Part shown: one piece after another, positions 25,553-34,315 of the stretch
How the letters are laid out: every line of letters starts with the position of its first letter
Numbering within the stretch: the first letter of the stretch is position 1
Origin: Clostridium sp. MSJ-8
GTDB lineage: Bacteria > Bacillota > Clostridia > Clostridiales > Clostridiaceae
Assembly (NCBI RefSeq): GCF_018918325.1
Contig: NZ_JAHLQH010000051.1
Location: 1-39,128, forward strand
Reading direction: 5' to 3'
DNA: 39,128 nt
The notes under the pieces: generated by a model
Told to the model about the DNA's origin: nothing
What the model saw: only the letters and a program-made list of their open reading frames with translations
Database searches by the model: none
Position numbers and translations under genes: made by a program

Positions 25553-26719
25553 ATGGATAAGGTAAAGATAGTTCATTGCTCAGATTTTCACTTTGATACT
25601 CCATTTAGAGAGGTGGGAGAGAAACAGAGCAAGATCAATAAAGAAGAGATAAAACAAGTATTTAAGGATATAGTAGAGTTTTGTATAAAAAATACTGTAG
25701 ATATATTGCTTATTTCAGGAGATGTTTTTGACAATTATACAGTTAATAGAGAGACTATATATTTTATTGAGAATACATTAGAAACCTTAACTTATACCAA
25801 GGTATTTGTTAGTCCGGGTAATCATGATCCATATGCTAATAGCTCGTTTTATAAACTAGTGAATTGGCCAGATAATGTTCACATATTTACAGGAGAATTA
25901 GAGAAGATAGAGTTAGAAGAATTGAATACATGTGTATATGGAGCGGCATTTACAAGTACTTATGAGAGAGAATCATTACTTAAACCTATAGAGGTAGATA
26001 CTAATAAAATAAACTTATTAGTTATGCATGGAGAAATAACTCAAGGAGTTGCTGATAATGAATATAACCCTATTAAACTTCAAGACATAGAGTATAGTAA
26101 TATGGATTATATTGCACTTGGACATAGACATGAATTCTCTGGAATCAATAGAAGAGGAAAAACTTGTTACGCTTATAGTGGCTGTCCCCAAGGTAGAGGA
26201 TTTGACGAACAAGGAGATAAAGGGATAATTTATGGATATGTATTTAATGGAGGAACAGATTTAGAATTTATCAAAACATCTATAAGGAATTATATAGAGT
26301 TAAAAGTAGATATATCAGGAGTTAAAACCTATCAAGATATAGAAGATACTATATATAATATAGTGCTAGAAGAAAGTAGAACTAGAGATTTTTATAAGAT
26401 TATATTAGTAGGAGAAGTTATTAGCGACTTTGATATAGATGTTGATGTAATAAAAGAAAAGATAAAAGATAAATTTTATTTTTGCAATATAATTGATAAA
26501 ACAACAGTACAATATGATATTGAAGAGATACAGAAGGGATATTCTATTAAGAGTATTTACACTAAAAAATTATTGCAGAAACTTGATGAGTGTAAGGATG
26601 ATTATGAAAGAGAGTTATTATCACAAGCATTAAAACTAGGAATATCAAGTCTTTCAGATGGAAAGGTGAATATAGATGATTATCAGAAAAATAAAAATAG
26701 ATCTATTTGCAGGAATTAG
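25553..26719 (+). CDS. yhaO: YhaO-type DNA repair exonuclease (SbcD-like metallophosphoesterase)
   Basis: ATG 25553 follows GGAG and gives 388 residues; an upstream in-frame ATG at 25502 lacks a ribosome site. The calcineurin-like phosphoesterase motifs are all present: HCSDFHFDTPF, ISGDVFDNY, SPGNHDPY, VMHGE and ALGHRHEF. The layout equals the nuclease subunit of SbcCD/Mre11-Rad50-like complexes. It overlaps the next gene by 44 bp, and that gene encodes a coiled-coil ATPase of the matching YhaN family. The two probably form a complex that processes DNA ends. Confidence 0.9.
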   Translation: MDKVKIVHCSDFHFDTPFREVGEKQSKINKEEIKQVFKDIVEFCIKNTVDILLISGDVFDNYTVNRETIYFIENTLETLTYTKVFVSPGNHDPYANSSFYKLVNWPDNVHIFTGELEKIELEELNTCVYGAAFTSTYERESLLKPIEVDTNKINLLVMHGEITQGVADNEYNPIKLQDIEYSNMDYIALGHRHEFSGINRRGKTCYAYSGCPQGRGFDEQGDKGIIYGYVFNGGTDLEFIKTSIRNYIELKVDISGVKTYQDIEDTIYNIVLEESRTRDFYKIILVGEVISDFDIDVDVIKEKIKDKFYFCNIIDKTTVQYDIEEIQKGYSIKSIYTKKLLQKLDECKDDYERELLSQALKLGISSLSDGKVNIDDYQKNKNRSICRN

Positions 26720-29339
26720 TGATTTTGAGATAGATTTAGATGATGGAATTAATATTGTTTATGGTGATAATGAAAAAGGTAAAACTACTATAGAGAATTT
26801 TATAAAGATAATGCTATATGGGTTTACAAATAAAAAAATAAATGGAGAAAAAGAACGTAGTTTATTTATTCCTTTTGATGGTGGAACAATAGGTGGGGAA
26901 TTGGTTATTGAACATAATAATAAGTTATATCTATTGAATAGGAAATTTGCTACTACAAAAAAACAAGATAAATCTATTATACTAGACACTCTTACTGGTA
27001 AGGAAGTTGATTATATAGACAAAGATGAACCTGGAAGATACTTTTTGGGAATAAATAGATCAACCTTTGAAAAAACTTTGTTTGTAGGACAATTAGGTGT
27101 TATTTTTTCAGAAGATAGAGAAGAAGAAATAATAGATAGAATTACTAGTACATTAGGTTGTGGAACAGATGAAGTGCAAGTTAATAAAGCATTAGATACT
27201 TTAGAAAACTTAAAAAAAAATATCAAAACTGTAAGAGGTGTAGGAGAATTAGATATTCTAAAAAAAAGAGAGCAAGAACTTGTTGAAGAGCTTTATGAAG
27301 CACATAAGATAGCTGAGAAGAATATTAATTGGGAAGAAGAATTATATGCCCAAAAAGAACTTAAGAAACGTATACTTGATACATTAGATAAACTTGAAAT
27401 ATATAAAAATTATCTTAGACAACTAGGATTAAAGGAAGAATACGAGGAACTTAAAGAATATTTAGTTAAGACAGAAGATTTAAAGAATCAACAGGAAGAA
27501 ATCAAGAGCTTGTTATTTAATGGAGATAATATTATAGATGAAGAATATATTGCATCTGTAGAAGAAGAAAGAAGAAGATATTTAGAGGTGTCAAAAGATA
27601 TTCTTAACTTAAGAGATGAATTTAATAATATAGTTCAAAAGAGGAGTATGTTAGAGGAGGAACTTTTAAATTATAAGTTTATAGATGAGTTTGGTGTTGA
27701 AATTAAAGAGAAGATATTAGAACTTAAGTACGAACAGAAGGAGTTAAATAATAAGCTATATGAAATAAATGAAATAGAAAAAGATATAGCTAGATTACAA
27801 TCTAATATTAATGAATCTTATCAGCAAATAAGTGATAGTCAAAAAGATCATATAATGAGTGTCTTTAAATTATATGAGGAAGAACTATTATCTATAAAAG
27901 CACTTATGGAAGGAGATAATAGAAATAATAATTTTTATATAGTAATAGATTTAATAATTTTATTAATTGGAATAGGTGCTAGTATATTTTTATCTGTGCC
28001 TTTTAAAATATTAGGAATAATATGTATAATTATAAGTATTATAGTTTTTATTATTGTTTATAATAATAAAAATATAAGTCGTAAAACAATTAGATTAAAG
28101 AAAAGTATAAATAGAATAGAAGAAGAATTAAATGGGTATTTAAAAGAATTTAATATGAAAAATTATGCGGATCTATTAAGATATATAAATATTCAAGATA
28201 AGAAAAAAGAAGAGAATATAAAAAATAAAATAATACTTAAAGATAAGCAGGAACAATTACAGAACATTAAGCCCGATATAATAAAGAATAGATATGAAGC
28301 TAATAGAACAATTGTAGATAAGATAATAAGAAGTAGTAATTCTAGAGATATAGAAGATGTAATAAATAAAACATATGCTTATGAAAAGATAAAAAATGAA
28401 TTAGTTATATTAATAAGTTCATATGATAATAAGAAACATATACTTGATTCAAAAGAAAAAGAAATAGATATTATTAAATGTAATTTAGATAATAAACTTA
28501 GTAAGATAAATCTTAAAGGAGTAGAGGTATCTGAAATAAAAAAATATTTAGATGATTATATAAATAAGATAAATAGATATAAGGAAATTCAAAATAGACT
28601 TACATCTATGAAGGAAACTTATAATGTATTGTTAAAAGATAGAGATATAAAAGATATAGAGAAACAAATAAAGAAAATTATAAATGATAATATAGATTTT
28701 AATTATAAAAATGAAGAAGAAGTAGAAAAAGAACAGAAAAATAAAAATAATGAATTATTAGAATGTGAGAAGAATATAAAAGATTTAGAGAATAATATTG
28801 CAAATAGATTAATAGGGAAGAGGGAAATACCAGAAATATCAGAAGAATTAGAAGAAGTTAGAGATGAAATTAAGCAAAAAGAAAATAAGTTAAAAGCGAT
28901 AGAGATTGCAATAAAGTATATGAATGAATCTGTAGAGGAGGTTCGGTCTCAAGTTATTCCTACACTTAATGAGAAGATAACTGAGAATTTCAGAAATATA
29001 ACAGAGGATAGGTATAAAGAAGTTATTCTTGGAGATAATTATGAGATGTTAGTAAGAAATAATAGTGATTTGTTTAAGGGTAAGTATCTAAGTAATGGAG
29101 CTTTAGATCAACTATATCTTTCATTAAGAATAGCACTTATTCAACTTATATTTGAAGGTGAAGATGAAATGATCATATTAGATGATGCATTTGTACAATA
29201 TGATGATAATAGATGTAAGAGAGCCTTAGAAGCAATTGTTAGTTTAATAAATGGTCAGATAATTATATTTACTTGTCACAAGAGAGAAGAGAAATTTTTG
29301 AGTTTAGATGGAATTGATTTCAATAGAAAATATTTGTAA
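26676..29339 (+). CDS. yhaN: YhaN-type SMC/Rad50-like ATPase with internal membrane hairpin
   Basis: The 887-residue protein starts with an AAA ATPase half: IDLFAGISDFEIDL, then the Walker A GDNEKGKTTIENF near residues 31-43. Long coiled coils rich in Glu and Lys follow. Near residues 425-465 there are two hydrophobic segments (VIDLIILLIGIGASIFL and ILGIICIIISIIVFIIV). The C-terminal half supplies the signature LSNGALDQLYLSLRIAL and the Walker B MIILDDAFVQYDDNR. It is a Rad50/SbcC-type partner of YhaO. The membrane hairpin in the coiled coil is seen in YhaN but not in SbcC, and suggests action at the membrane. Start ATG follows AAAGGTGA. Confidence 0.9.
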   Translation: MIIRKIKIDLFAGISDFEIDLDDGINIVYGDNEKGKTTIENFIKIMLYGFTNKKINGEKERSLFIPFDGGTIGGELVIEHNNKLYLLNRKFATTKKQDKSIILDTLTGKEVDYIDKDEPGRYFLGINRSTFEKTLFVGQLGVIFSEDREEEIIDRITSTLGCGTDEVQVNKALDTLENLKKNIKTVRGVGELDILKKREQELVEELYEAHKIAEKNINWEEELYAQKELKKRILDTLDKLEIYKNYLRQLGLKEEYEELKEYLVKTEDLKNQQEEIKSLLFNGDNIIDEEYIASVEEERRRYLEVSKDILNLRDEFNNIVQKRSMLEEELLNYKFIDEFGVEIKEKILELKYEQKELNNKLYEINEIEKDIARLQSNINESYQQISDSQKDHIMSVFKLYEEELLSIKALMEGDNRNNNFYIVIDLIILLIGIGASIFLSVPFKILGIICIIISIIVFIIVYNNKNISRKTIRLKKSINRIEEELNGYLKEFNMKNYADLLRYINIQDKKKEENIKNKIILKDKQEQLQNIKPDIIKNRYEANRTIVDKIIRSSNSRDIEDVINKTYAYEKIKNELVILISSYDNKKHILDSKEKEIDIIKCNLDNKLSKINLKGVEVSEIKKYLDDYINKINRYKEIQNRLTSMKETYNVLLKDRDIKDIEKQIKKIINDNIDFNYKNEEEVEKEQKNKNNELLECEKNIKDLENNIANRLIGKREIPEISEELEEVRDEIKQKENKLKAIEIAIKYMNESVEEVRSQVIPTLNEKITENFRNITEDRYKEVILGDNYEMLVRNNSDLFKGKYLSNGALDQLYLSLRIALIQLIFEGEDEMIILDDAFVQYDDNRCKRALEAIVSLINGQIIIFTCHKREEKFLSLDGIDFNRKYL

Positions 29340-29349
29340 AATAAAAATA

Positions 29350-29378
29350 TTGACAATAAAAAAAGAAAGAGATACAAT
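29350..29378 (+). promoter_or_regulatory. Sigma-A promoter of the metal-binding lipoprotein gene
   Basis: TTGACA (29350-29355), a 17-bp spacer and TACAAT (29373-29378). Just downstream AATGCAAAT occurs twice, at 29391-29399 and 29402-29410. Confidence 0.75.
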
Positions 29379-29421
29379 GGAAAAAGCGAAAATGCAAATC
29401 AAATGCAAATGAGGTGTAAGG

Positions 29422-30312
29422 ATGAAGAAAATATTTATTAAGCTTGCTATGCTTATGGTTATACCTACTATATTATTAGGTTGTGGTTCATCTTCAGATA
29501 AAGGTTCAGATAAGAAGAAGTCAGGGAAAATTCAAGTTATGGTTTCAATAAGCCCACTTAAGGAATTTGCTGAGAAGGTAGGTGGAGATAAAGTTGATGT
29601 AGAATCACTTGTGCCAGATAACATGGAAGCACATGATTTTGAGCTTAAGACAAGAGATGTAGAGAATGTGATGAATGAAGATTTATTTATATATAATGGA
29701 GCAGGTATGGAAGATTGGTTAGAACAGTTAGAAGAAACTGCTTCAGGATCAGAAGTTAAATTTATTGATAGCAGCGAGAATTCGGACATAATACAGGTAA
29801 ATAATAAACAAGATCCACATTTATGGCTTAGTTTGATAGAAGCACAGAATCAATGTAAAACAATAATGGAAGCATTATGTGATATAGATAAAGATAACTC
29901 AAGTTATTATAAGGACAACTACAATAAATATGCAGAAGAATTACAAGAATTATATAGTGAGTATTCTGATAAATTCAAAAATGTCACAACAAAAGACTTT
30001 ATAACAGGTCATGAAGCCTTTGGATATTTATGTAGAGATTTTGGATTAGAACAGAAGTCTTTAACAGACTTGTTTGGGGAAGGCGAAGCAACTGCAAAGA
30101 CATATAAGGAACTTGCAGATTATTGCAAGAAGAATAACATAAAAACTATTTTTTCAGAGAGTTCAGAGTCTTCAGAAGAGGCAAAAACTCTTGCAAATGA
30201 AATAGATGGAAAAGTGGAAGAGATATATAGTTTAGAGAGTTCGGTAAAAGGTAAGAACTACATTGAAGCTATGAGGTTCAATCTAGATAAGATATATTCA
30301 TCATTAAAATAA
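29422..30312 (+). CDS. Zinc/manganese ABC transporter substrate-binding lipoprotein (ZnuA/TroA family)
   Basis: The 296-residue protein has a lipoprotein signal ending in LLGC, with the lipid-anchored Cys at residue 21. Family features are the VSISPLKEFAEKVGGDKVDVESLVPDNMEAHDFE start of the first lobe with the metal-ligand His in EAHDFE, then DPHLWLS with the second His, then TGHEAFGYLCRDFGLEQ with the third, and SESSESSEEAKTLA near the acidic fourth ligand site. It should capture Zn or Mn outside the membrane. No ATPase or permease gene lies beside it, so it serves a transporter encoded elsewhere. The ribosome site is GAGGTG. Confidence 0.9.
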   Translation: MKKIFIKLAMLMVIPTILLGCGSSSDKGSDKKKSGKIQVMVSISPLKEFAEKVGGDKVDVESLVPDNMEAHDFELKTRDVENVMNEDLFIYNGAGMEDWLEQLEETASGSEVKFIDSSENSDIIQVNNKQDPHLWLSLIEAQNQCKTIMEALCDIDKDNSSYYKDNYNKYAEELQELYSEYSDKFKNVTTKDFITGHEAFGYLCRDFGLEQKSLTDLFGEGEATAKTYKELADYCKKNNIKTIFSESSESSEEAKTLANEIDGKVEEIYSLESSVKGKNYIEAMRFNLDKIYSSLK

Positions 30313-30326
30313 AATATATAAACATA

Positions 30327-30378
30327 ACTCTAACCTTTAGAACATGTATTTTAATTATCTATAGGTTAGAGTTTTTTT
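30327..30378 (+). terminator. Terminator after the metal-binding lipoprotein gene
   Basis: ACTCTAACCT (30327-30336) pairs with AGGTTAGAGT (30363-30372) across a longer A/T-rich loop, followed by seven T. Confidence 0.8.
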
Positions 30379-30526
30379 ATTCTTATAGGAAATTATATAT
30401 AAGAGAAAATTTTGCAAAAAATACTAGTTATAATGTAATTGTCACAAATAAATAGTATAATAAATAATGTAAACCCTAAAATGACATATGTGGTTTAAAG
30501 GAGAATATTTAACTGAGAGGTGGAAA

Positions 30527-32323
30527 ATGAGTAAAGCACAAAAGTTTTATCAAGATAATGTTAAAAAGGCAGAAGAAAATATAAAAGAATTAGATAAGAA
30601 TATATCGTTAATAGGATGGATTAGATTAGTAATATTATTAATTGGTGCATTTGTTTCATGGCAATTATATAGGTCTAATGGAGTTTATGCATGTGTTGTG
30701 GCAATATGTATAACGCTTGCTATTTTTTTAGTAGTGGTTAATTATCATGGAAAGAAGATAGAGAAGAGAGATCGAGAAGACATAAAGATAGAATATAACA
30801 AAAAAGGTTTAAAGAGAATTAATAATGAATATAAAGAATTCGAGGATAAGGGAGAAGATCTAGTTAGTGAGAATCATCCTTTTTGTAATGACTTAGATAT
30901 ATTTGGTGGAAATTCATTATTTCAGATGATTAATACTACAAGAACTAATATTGGAAGAAAGAAGCTTGGTAAGAGATTATTAATAGAAGAATTACCTACT
31001 AAAGAAACTATAGAGAAGACTCAAGAAGCTGTTAAGGAATTAGGAAATAAAGCAACTTGGAGAGAAGAATTATATGTAGACAGCACTTTTAAGAAAAATA
31101 AGAATCAAGAATTAGAAGGTTTATTAGAGTGGTGTAAAGGTGAAAAAGTTAACAATATAGGCAAGGTTGTAGTGGCTTGTATATTTATGGCTATCACATT
31201 AGTAGGTATATTTTTAGTTTTAATAGGTAAGATTAAATTTTCGCTTTTAATATTAGATTTAATGTTAAACTTTGTTGTTGTAAAACTTTTAACTAAGGAA
31301 AAAGGTAATGCAATAGAGTTATTTCATTCAATAAAGTATAACGTAAAAGCGTATACTAATATTTTATCTCTTATAGAAGATGAAGAATTTAAATCTAAGT
31401 ATTTAAACGAATTAAAGAATGGACTTAAGAATAATGATAATTCATCATGTAAGGCAGAAATGAAGAAACTATCATCATTATTAGATTGGATTGGTGACTC
31501 TAGTGGTAATGCTTATTTCTTCTTATTTAATGTAATAGCATTTGCTGATGTTTTCATATTATATAACTTAAGTAAATGGCAAGAAGCTAATGGTGATAAA
31601 GTAGAAAAATGGTTAGATGTCATGGGAGAATTTGATGCATTATCTTCTATTGCTAATCTTAGTTTTGATCATGAAGAATGGTGTTATAGTACAATATTAG
31701 AAGGAAAAGAGATAAGTGGAAAACATATAGCACATCCACTAATAGGTGATAGGGCTGTAGCAAATGATTATGAATTAGTAGGAAAGAAAAAAATAACACT
31801 TATTACTGGTTCTAATATGTCAGGAAAAAGTACTTTCTTGAGATCTATAGGTATAAATCTTATACTTTCATATATAGGGGCACCTTCTTGTGCAACTAGT
31901 TTTTCATGTGGAATAATGAATGTGTATACATGTATGAGAACTAAAGATAATTTAGAAGAAAGTATATCATCATTTTATGCAGAAATTTTAAGAATAAAAT
32001 TAATAATGGAAGCTTGCAAAAAAGGAGAGAAGATATTCTTCTTATTAGATGAGATATTTAAAGGAACTAATTCACAAGATAGACATACGGGTGCTACTGT
32101 TTTAATAAAACAATTAGTAGAAGTAGGAGCAGTAGGAATATTATCTACACATGATTTAGAGTTGTGTGATCTTGAGAATGATATGCCAGAGATGGAGAAT
32201 TATAATTTTAGAGAATACTATGAAGATAATAAAATAAAATTTGATTATAAATTACGAAAAGGAAAGAGTACTACTCAAAATGCTGTATATCTAATGAGAT
32301 TAGCAGGAATAGATATAGAGTAG
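30527..32323 (+). CDS. Membrane-anchored MutS-like ATPase
   Basis: ATG 30527 follows GAGAGGTGG and gives 598 residues. It is a short MutS-superfamily protein: no mismatch-recognition domain, but a core/lever segment (DLDIFGGNSLFQMINTTRTNIGRKKLGKRLL) and a full ATPase domain with Walker A TGSNMSGKSTFLRS (about residues 426-439), the NLEESISSFYAEILRIK region, Walker B FFLLDEIFKGTNSQDR and ILSTHDLEL. Two hydrophobic pairs occur, near residues 25-65 and 215-255, so the protein is probably fixed in the membrane by about four segments. Such proteins are scattered in Firmicutes and Bacteroidetes, and a role in mismatch repair is not established. A CBS protein gene follows after 28 bp. Confidence 0.85.
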   Translation: MSKAQKFYQDNVKKAEENIKELDKNISLIGWIRLVILLIGAFVSWQLYRSNGVYACVVAICITLAIFLVVVNYHGKKIEKRDREDIKIEYNKKGLKRINNEYKEFEDKGEDLVSENHPFCNDLDIFGGNSLFQMINTTRTNIGRKKLGKRLLIEELPTKETIEKTQEAVKELGNKATWREELYVDSTFKKNKNQELEGLLEWCKGEKVNNIGKVVVACIFMAITLVGIFLVLIGKIKFSLLILDLMLNFVVVKLLTKEKGNAIELFHSIKYNVKAYTNILSLIEDEEFKSKYLNELKNGLKNNDNSSCKAEMKKLSSLLDWIGDSSGNAYFFLFNVIAFADVFILYNLSKWQEANGDKVEKWLDVMGEFDALSSIANLSFDHEEWCYSTILEGKEISGKHIAHPLIGDRAVANDYELVGKKKITLITGSNMSGKSTFLRSIGINLILSYIGAPSCATSFSCGIMNVYTCMRTKDNLEESISSFYAEILRIKLIMEACKKGEKIFFLLDEIFKGTNSQDRHTGATVLIKQLVEVGAVGILSTHDLELCDLENDMPEMENYNFREYYEDNKIKFDYKLRKGKSTTQNAVYLMRLAGIDIE

Positions 32324-32351
32324 TTGTAAATAAGAAAGGAAGAGTATTATA

Positions 32352-32768
32352 ATGAATATAGCATTTTTTCTAACACCTAAAAATGAAGTTGTATATGAAA
32401 ATCAAGAAGCTAGCATGAGACAAGTTATGGAAAAGATGGAGTATCATGGATATACAGCTATTCCACTTATAGATAAGAATGGAAAGTATGTAGGAACATT
32501 AACAGAAGGAGATTTATTGTGGAAATTAAAAAATACACCAGAGCTTAATTTTAAGAATACTGAAAGTGTTAAAGTAGCAGATATTCCTAGAAGAGTAAAA
32601 CATAAATGTGTAGAGATAAGCTCTGATATAGAAAGTTTGATTAATTTAGCTGCTAGTCAGAACTTTGTTCCTGTAGTTGATGATAATAAAACATTTATAG
32701 GTATAATAAAAAGAAGTGATATAATAAATTATTATTTTAAAGAAATGAAAAAATATAAGCAAGAATAA
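32352..32768 (+). CDS. CBS-domain protein
   Basis: The 138-residue protein consists of two CBS modules and little else. The first covers about residues 15-55 (ASMRQVMEKMEYHGYTAIPLIDKNGKYVGTLTEGDLLW) and the second about residues 85-130 (CVEISSDIESLINLAASQNFVPVVDDNKTFIGIIKRSDII). CBS pairs bind adenine nucleotides or related ligands. With no attached enzyme it may act as a sensor for a partner protein. It is transcribed with the MutS-like gene upstream and lies 62 bp before the S1-domain gene. Confidence 0.88.
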   Translation: MNIAFFLTPKNEVVYENQEASMRQVMEKMEYHGYTAIPLIDKNGKYVGTLTEGDLLWKLKNTPELNFKNTESVKVADIPRRVKHKCVEISSDIESLINLAASQNFVPVVDDNKTFIGIIKRSDIINYYFKEMKKYKQE

Positions 32769-32830
32769 AAAAATAAAATAATTTCCATAGGTTAAGATTA
32801 AATGAGAATATAGTATGGAGAGTGATATTT

Positions 32831-33979
32831 GTGGAAAATGAAAAGAATTCAATGGAAGAATTATTAAAAGATTATGATGTAAAAAGAATAAGTACAGGAG
32901 AGATTATAACTGGAAAAGTAATAGATGTTACAGATAAAGAAGTAACTGTAAATATAGATTATGCATTTGATGGTGTGATAACTAGAGATGAATTAACATA
33001 CGATGATCAAAATCCACATGATGTAGTTAAGGCAGGAGATAGTATAGAGGTTTATGTAATATCACCTAATGATGGCGAAGGATATGTGTTATTATCTAGA
33101 ATAAAAGCATTAGCTATAACAGAAAAAGATGATGTTCAAGAAGCATTTGATAATAAAACAACTATAAAGGTATTATTGAAGGAGATAGTAAAAGGTGGAG
33201 TTGTTGCATACTACGGTAATGTTAGAATATTTATTCCTGCTTCTCAGATATCTAAAGATAGAGTAGAATTAGAAACATTAAAAATGAATACATATATGGA
33301 TGTAAAGATAATCGAATTGAACTTCAAAGATAGAAAAATAGTAGGATCAAGAAGGGTAATTGAAGAAGAAGAATATGAAAATAATAGAAGGGATATATAT
33401 AAAAGTTTAAATCCTGGTGAAAAGAGAAAAGGTATAGTTACTAGACTTGCAAAATTTGGCGCCTTTGTTGATATTGGTGGAGTAGAAGGTTTAATACATT
33501 TAAATGATATGGCATGGGAGAGAGTATTTAAACCTGAAGATGTTGTGCAGGTTGGTGATACTGTTGAAGTATTTATAGGTGAGGTAGATGAGAAGAATAA
33601 TAGAATATCATTAATTCTTAAAGATAACGAAAAAGATCCATGGATAGTATATGCAGATTCTCTAAAAGAAGGAGAAATTGTAGAAGGTAAAGTTGTAAGA
33701 ACAACTAACTTTGGAGCTTTTGTAGAAATATATAATGGAATAGAAGGACTTGTTCATATAACAGAGATAAGTGATGATAATATAGCAAAAGTAACAGATG
33801 TTGTTAATGTTTCAGATATAGTTAAAGTTAAGATATTATCTGTTGATAAAGAAAATAGAAAATTAAGCTTGAGTATAAAAGAGGCAATAGAGCCTAATAA
33901 CGAATATATGCAATATAACGATAATGAAGATGAAGCTGGTACTTCGCTAGCAGATTTATTTAAAGGATTAAAGTTATAA
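32831..33979 (+). CDS. Four-S1-domain RNA-binding protein (ribosomal protein S1-like)
   Basis: The GTG at 32831, with GGAGAG upstream, is the likely start and gives 382 residues. Four OB-fold S1 domains are seen, starting near GEIITGKVIDVTDKEVTVNIDY, then a divergent one, then GEKRKGIVTRLAKFGAFVDIGGVEGLIH and finally GEIVEGKVVRTTNFGAFVEIYNGIEGLVH. The domain arrangement equals B. subtilis YpfD and other low-GC S1-like proteins, which are shorter than the six-domain E. coli S1. It probably binds mRNA or assists translation. In many clostridia this gene is fused to or near ispH; here it is free-standing. Confidence 0.9.
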   Translation: MENEKNSMEELLKDYDVKRISTGEIITGKVIDVTDKEVTVNIDYAFDGVITRDELTYDDQNPHDVVKAGDSIEVYVISPNDGEGYVLLSRIKALAITEKDDVQEAFDNKTTIKVLLKEIVKGGVVAYYGNVRIFIPASQISKDRVELETLKMNTYMDVKIIELNFKDRKIVGSRRVIEEEEYENNRRDIYKSLNPGEKRKGIVTRLAKFGAFVDIGGVEGLIHLNDMAWERVFKPEDVVQVGDTVEVFIGEVDEKNNRISLILKDNEKDPWIVYADSLKEGEIVEGKVVRTTNFGAFVEIYNGIEGLVHITEISDDNIAKVTDVVNVSDIVKVKILSVDKENRKLSLSIKEAIEPNNEYMQYNDNEDEAGTSLADLFKGLKL

Positions 33980-34001
33980 TAAAATATTTGGAGGATTAAA
34001 A

Positions 34002-34081
34002 ATGAAAGTATTAATCTTGGAAAAGAAAAATACGGTCTTCCCCAAAAAGAATCTTGGACATCAACACATTTCATAAGATAA
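34002..34081 (+). pseudogene. Possible small gene with a frameshift, or remnant
   Basis: A good ribosome site (GGAGG, 33990-33994) precedes ATG 34002. The frame gives 24 residues, MKVLILEKKNTVFP and so on, to TAA at 34076. Shifting by one base in the GGAAAAG run gives a second reading that ends KYGLPQKESWTSTHFIR at TAA 34081, which looks more like a natural protein end. This could be a decayed gene or a real small peptide. I do not recognise it. Confidence 0.3.
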
Positions 34082-34237
34082 TGTAATTGAAAAGAAAAAT
34101 TCAATGTTTTTGATTTGATTAATATTATATTGATACTAATAGATACAATCATAATAATAAAATCATCAAATAACATTGGATTTTTTTATTTAAAAAAAGT
34201 ACTTTATAGAAAATTATAATACTGAATAAAATGAATT
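34082..34237. other. Non-coding part of the gap between the S1 gene and pyk
   Basis: This A/T-rich stretch has no supported gene. A reverse-strand frame passes through it but overlaps the S1 gene and has no ribosome site. A weak end-like motif, CTTTATAGAAAATTATAA, occurs at 34203-34220. Confidence 0.45.
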
Positions 34238-34290
34238 AAAGGCGTTAAGTGAAATAAATAGATATACTAAAAATCACCATAACGCCTAGG
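34238..34290 (-). terminator. Hairpin after pyk, probable terminator
   Basis: AGGCGTTA (34240-34247) pairs with TAACGCCT (34280-34287). On the minus strand it follows pyk, though the T-run is short. Confidence 0.6.
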
Positions 34291-34315
34291 TAATTAAATT
34301 TTAATTTAATATTTT

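Noticed and set aside
27000..29300. YhaN as canonical SbcC
   Set aside because: No zinc-hook CxxC is seen in the coiled coil and there is a two-segment membrane hairpin instead, as in YhaN.
33754..34176. Minus-strand open frame of 140 codons
   Set aside because: It is mostly antisense to the S1-domain gene, has low-complexity hydrophobic content and no ribosome site. It is a shadow of the A/T-rich gap.
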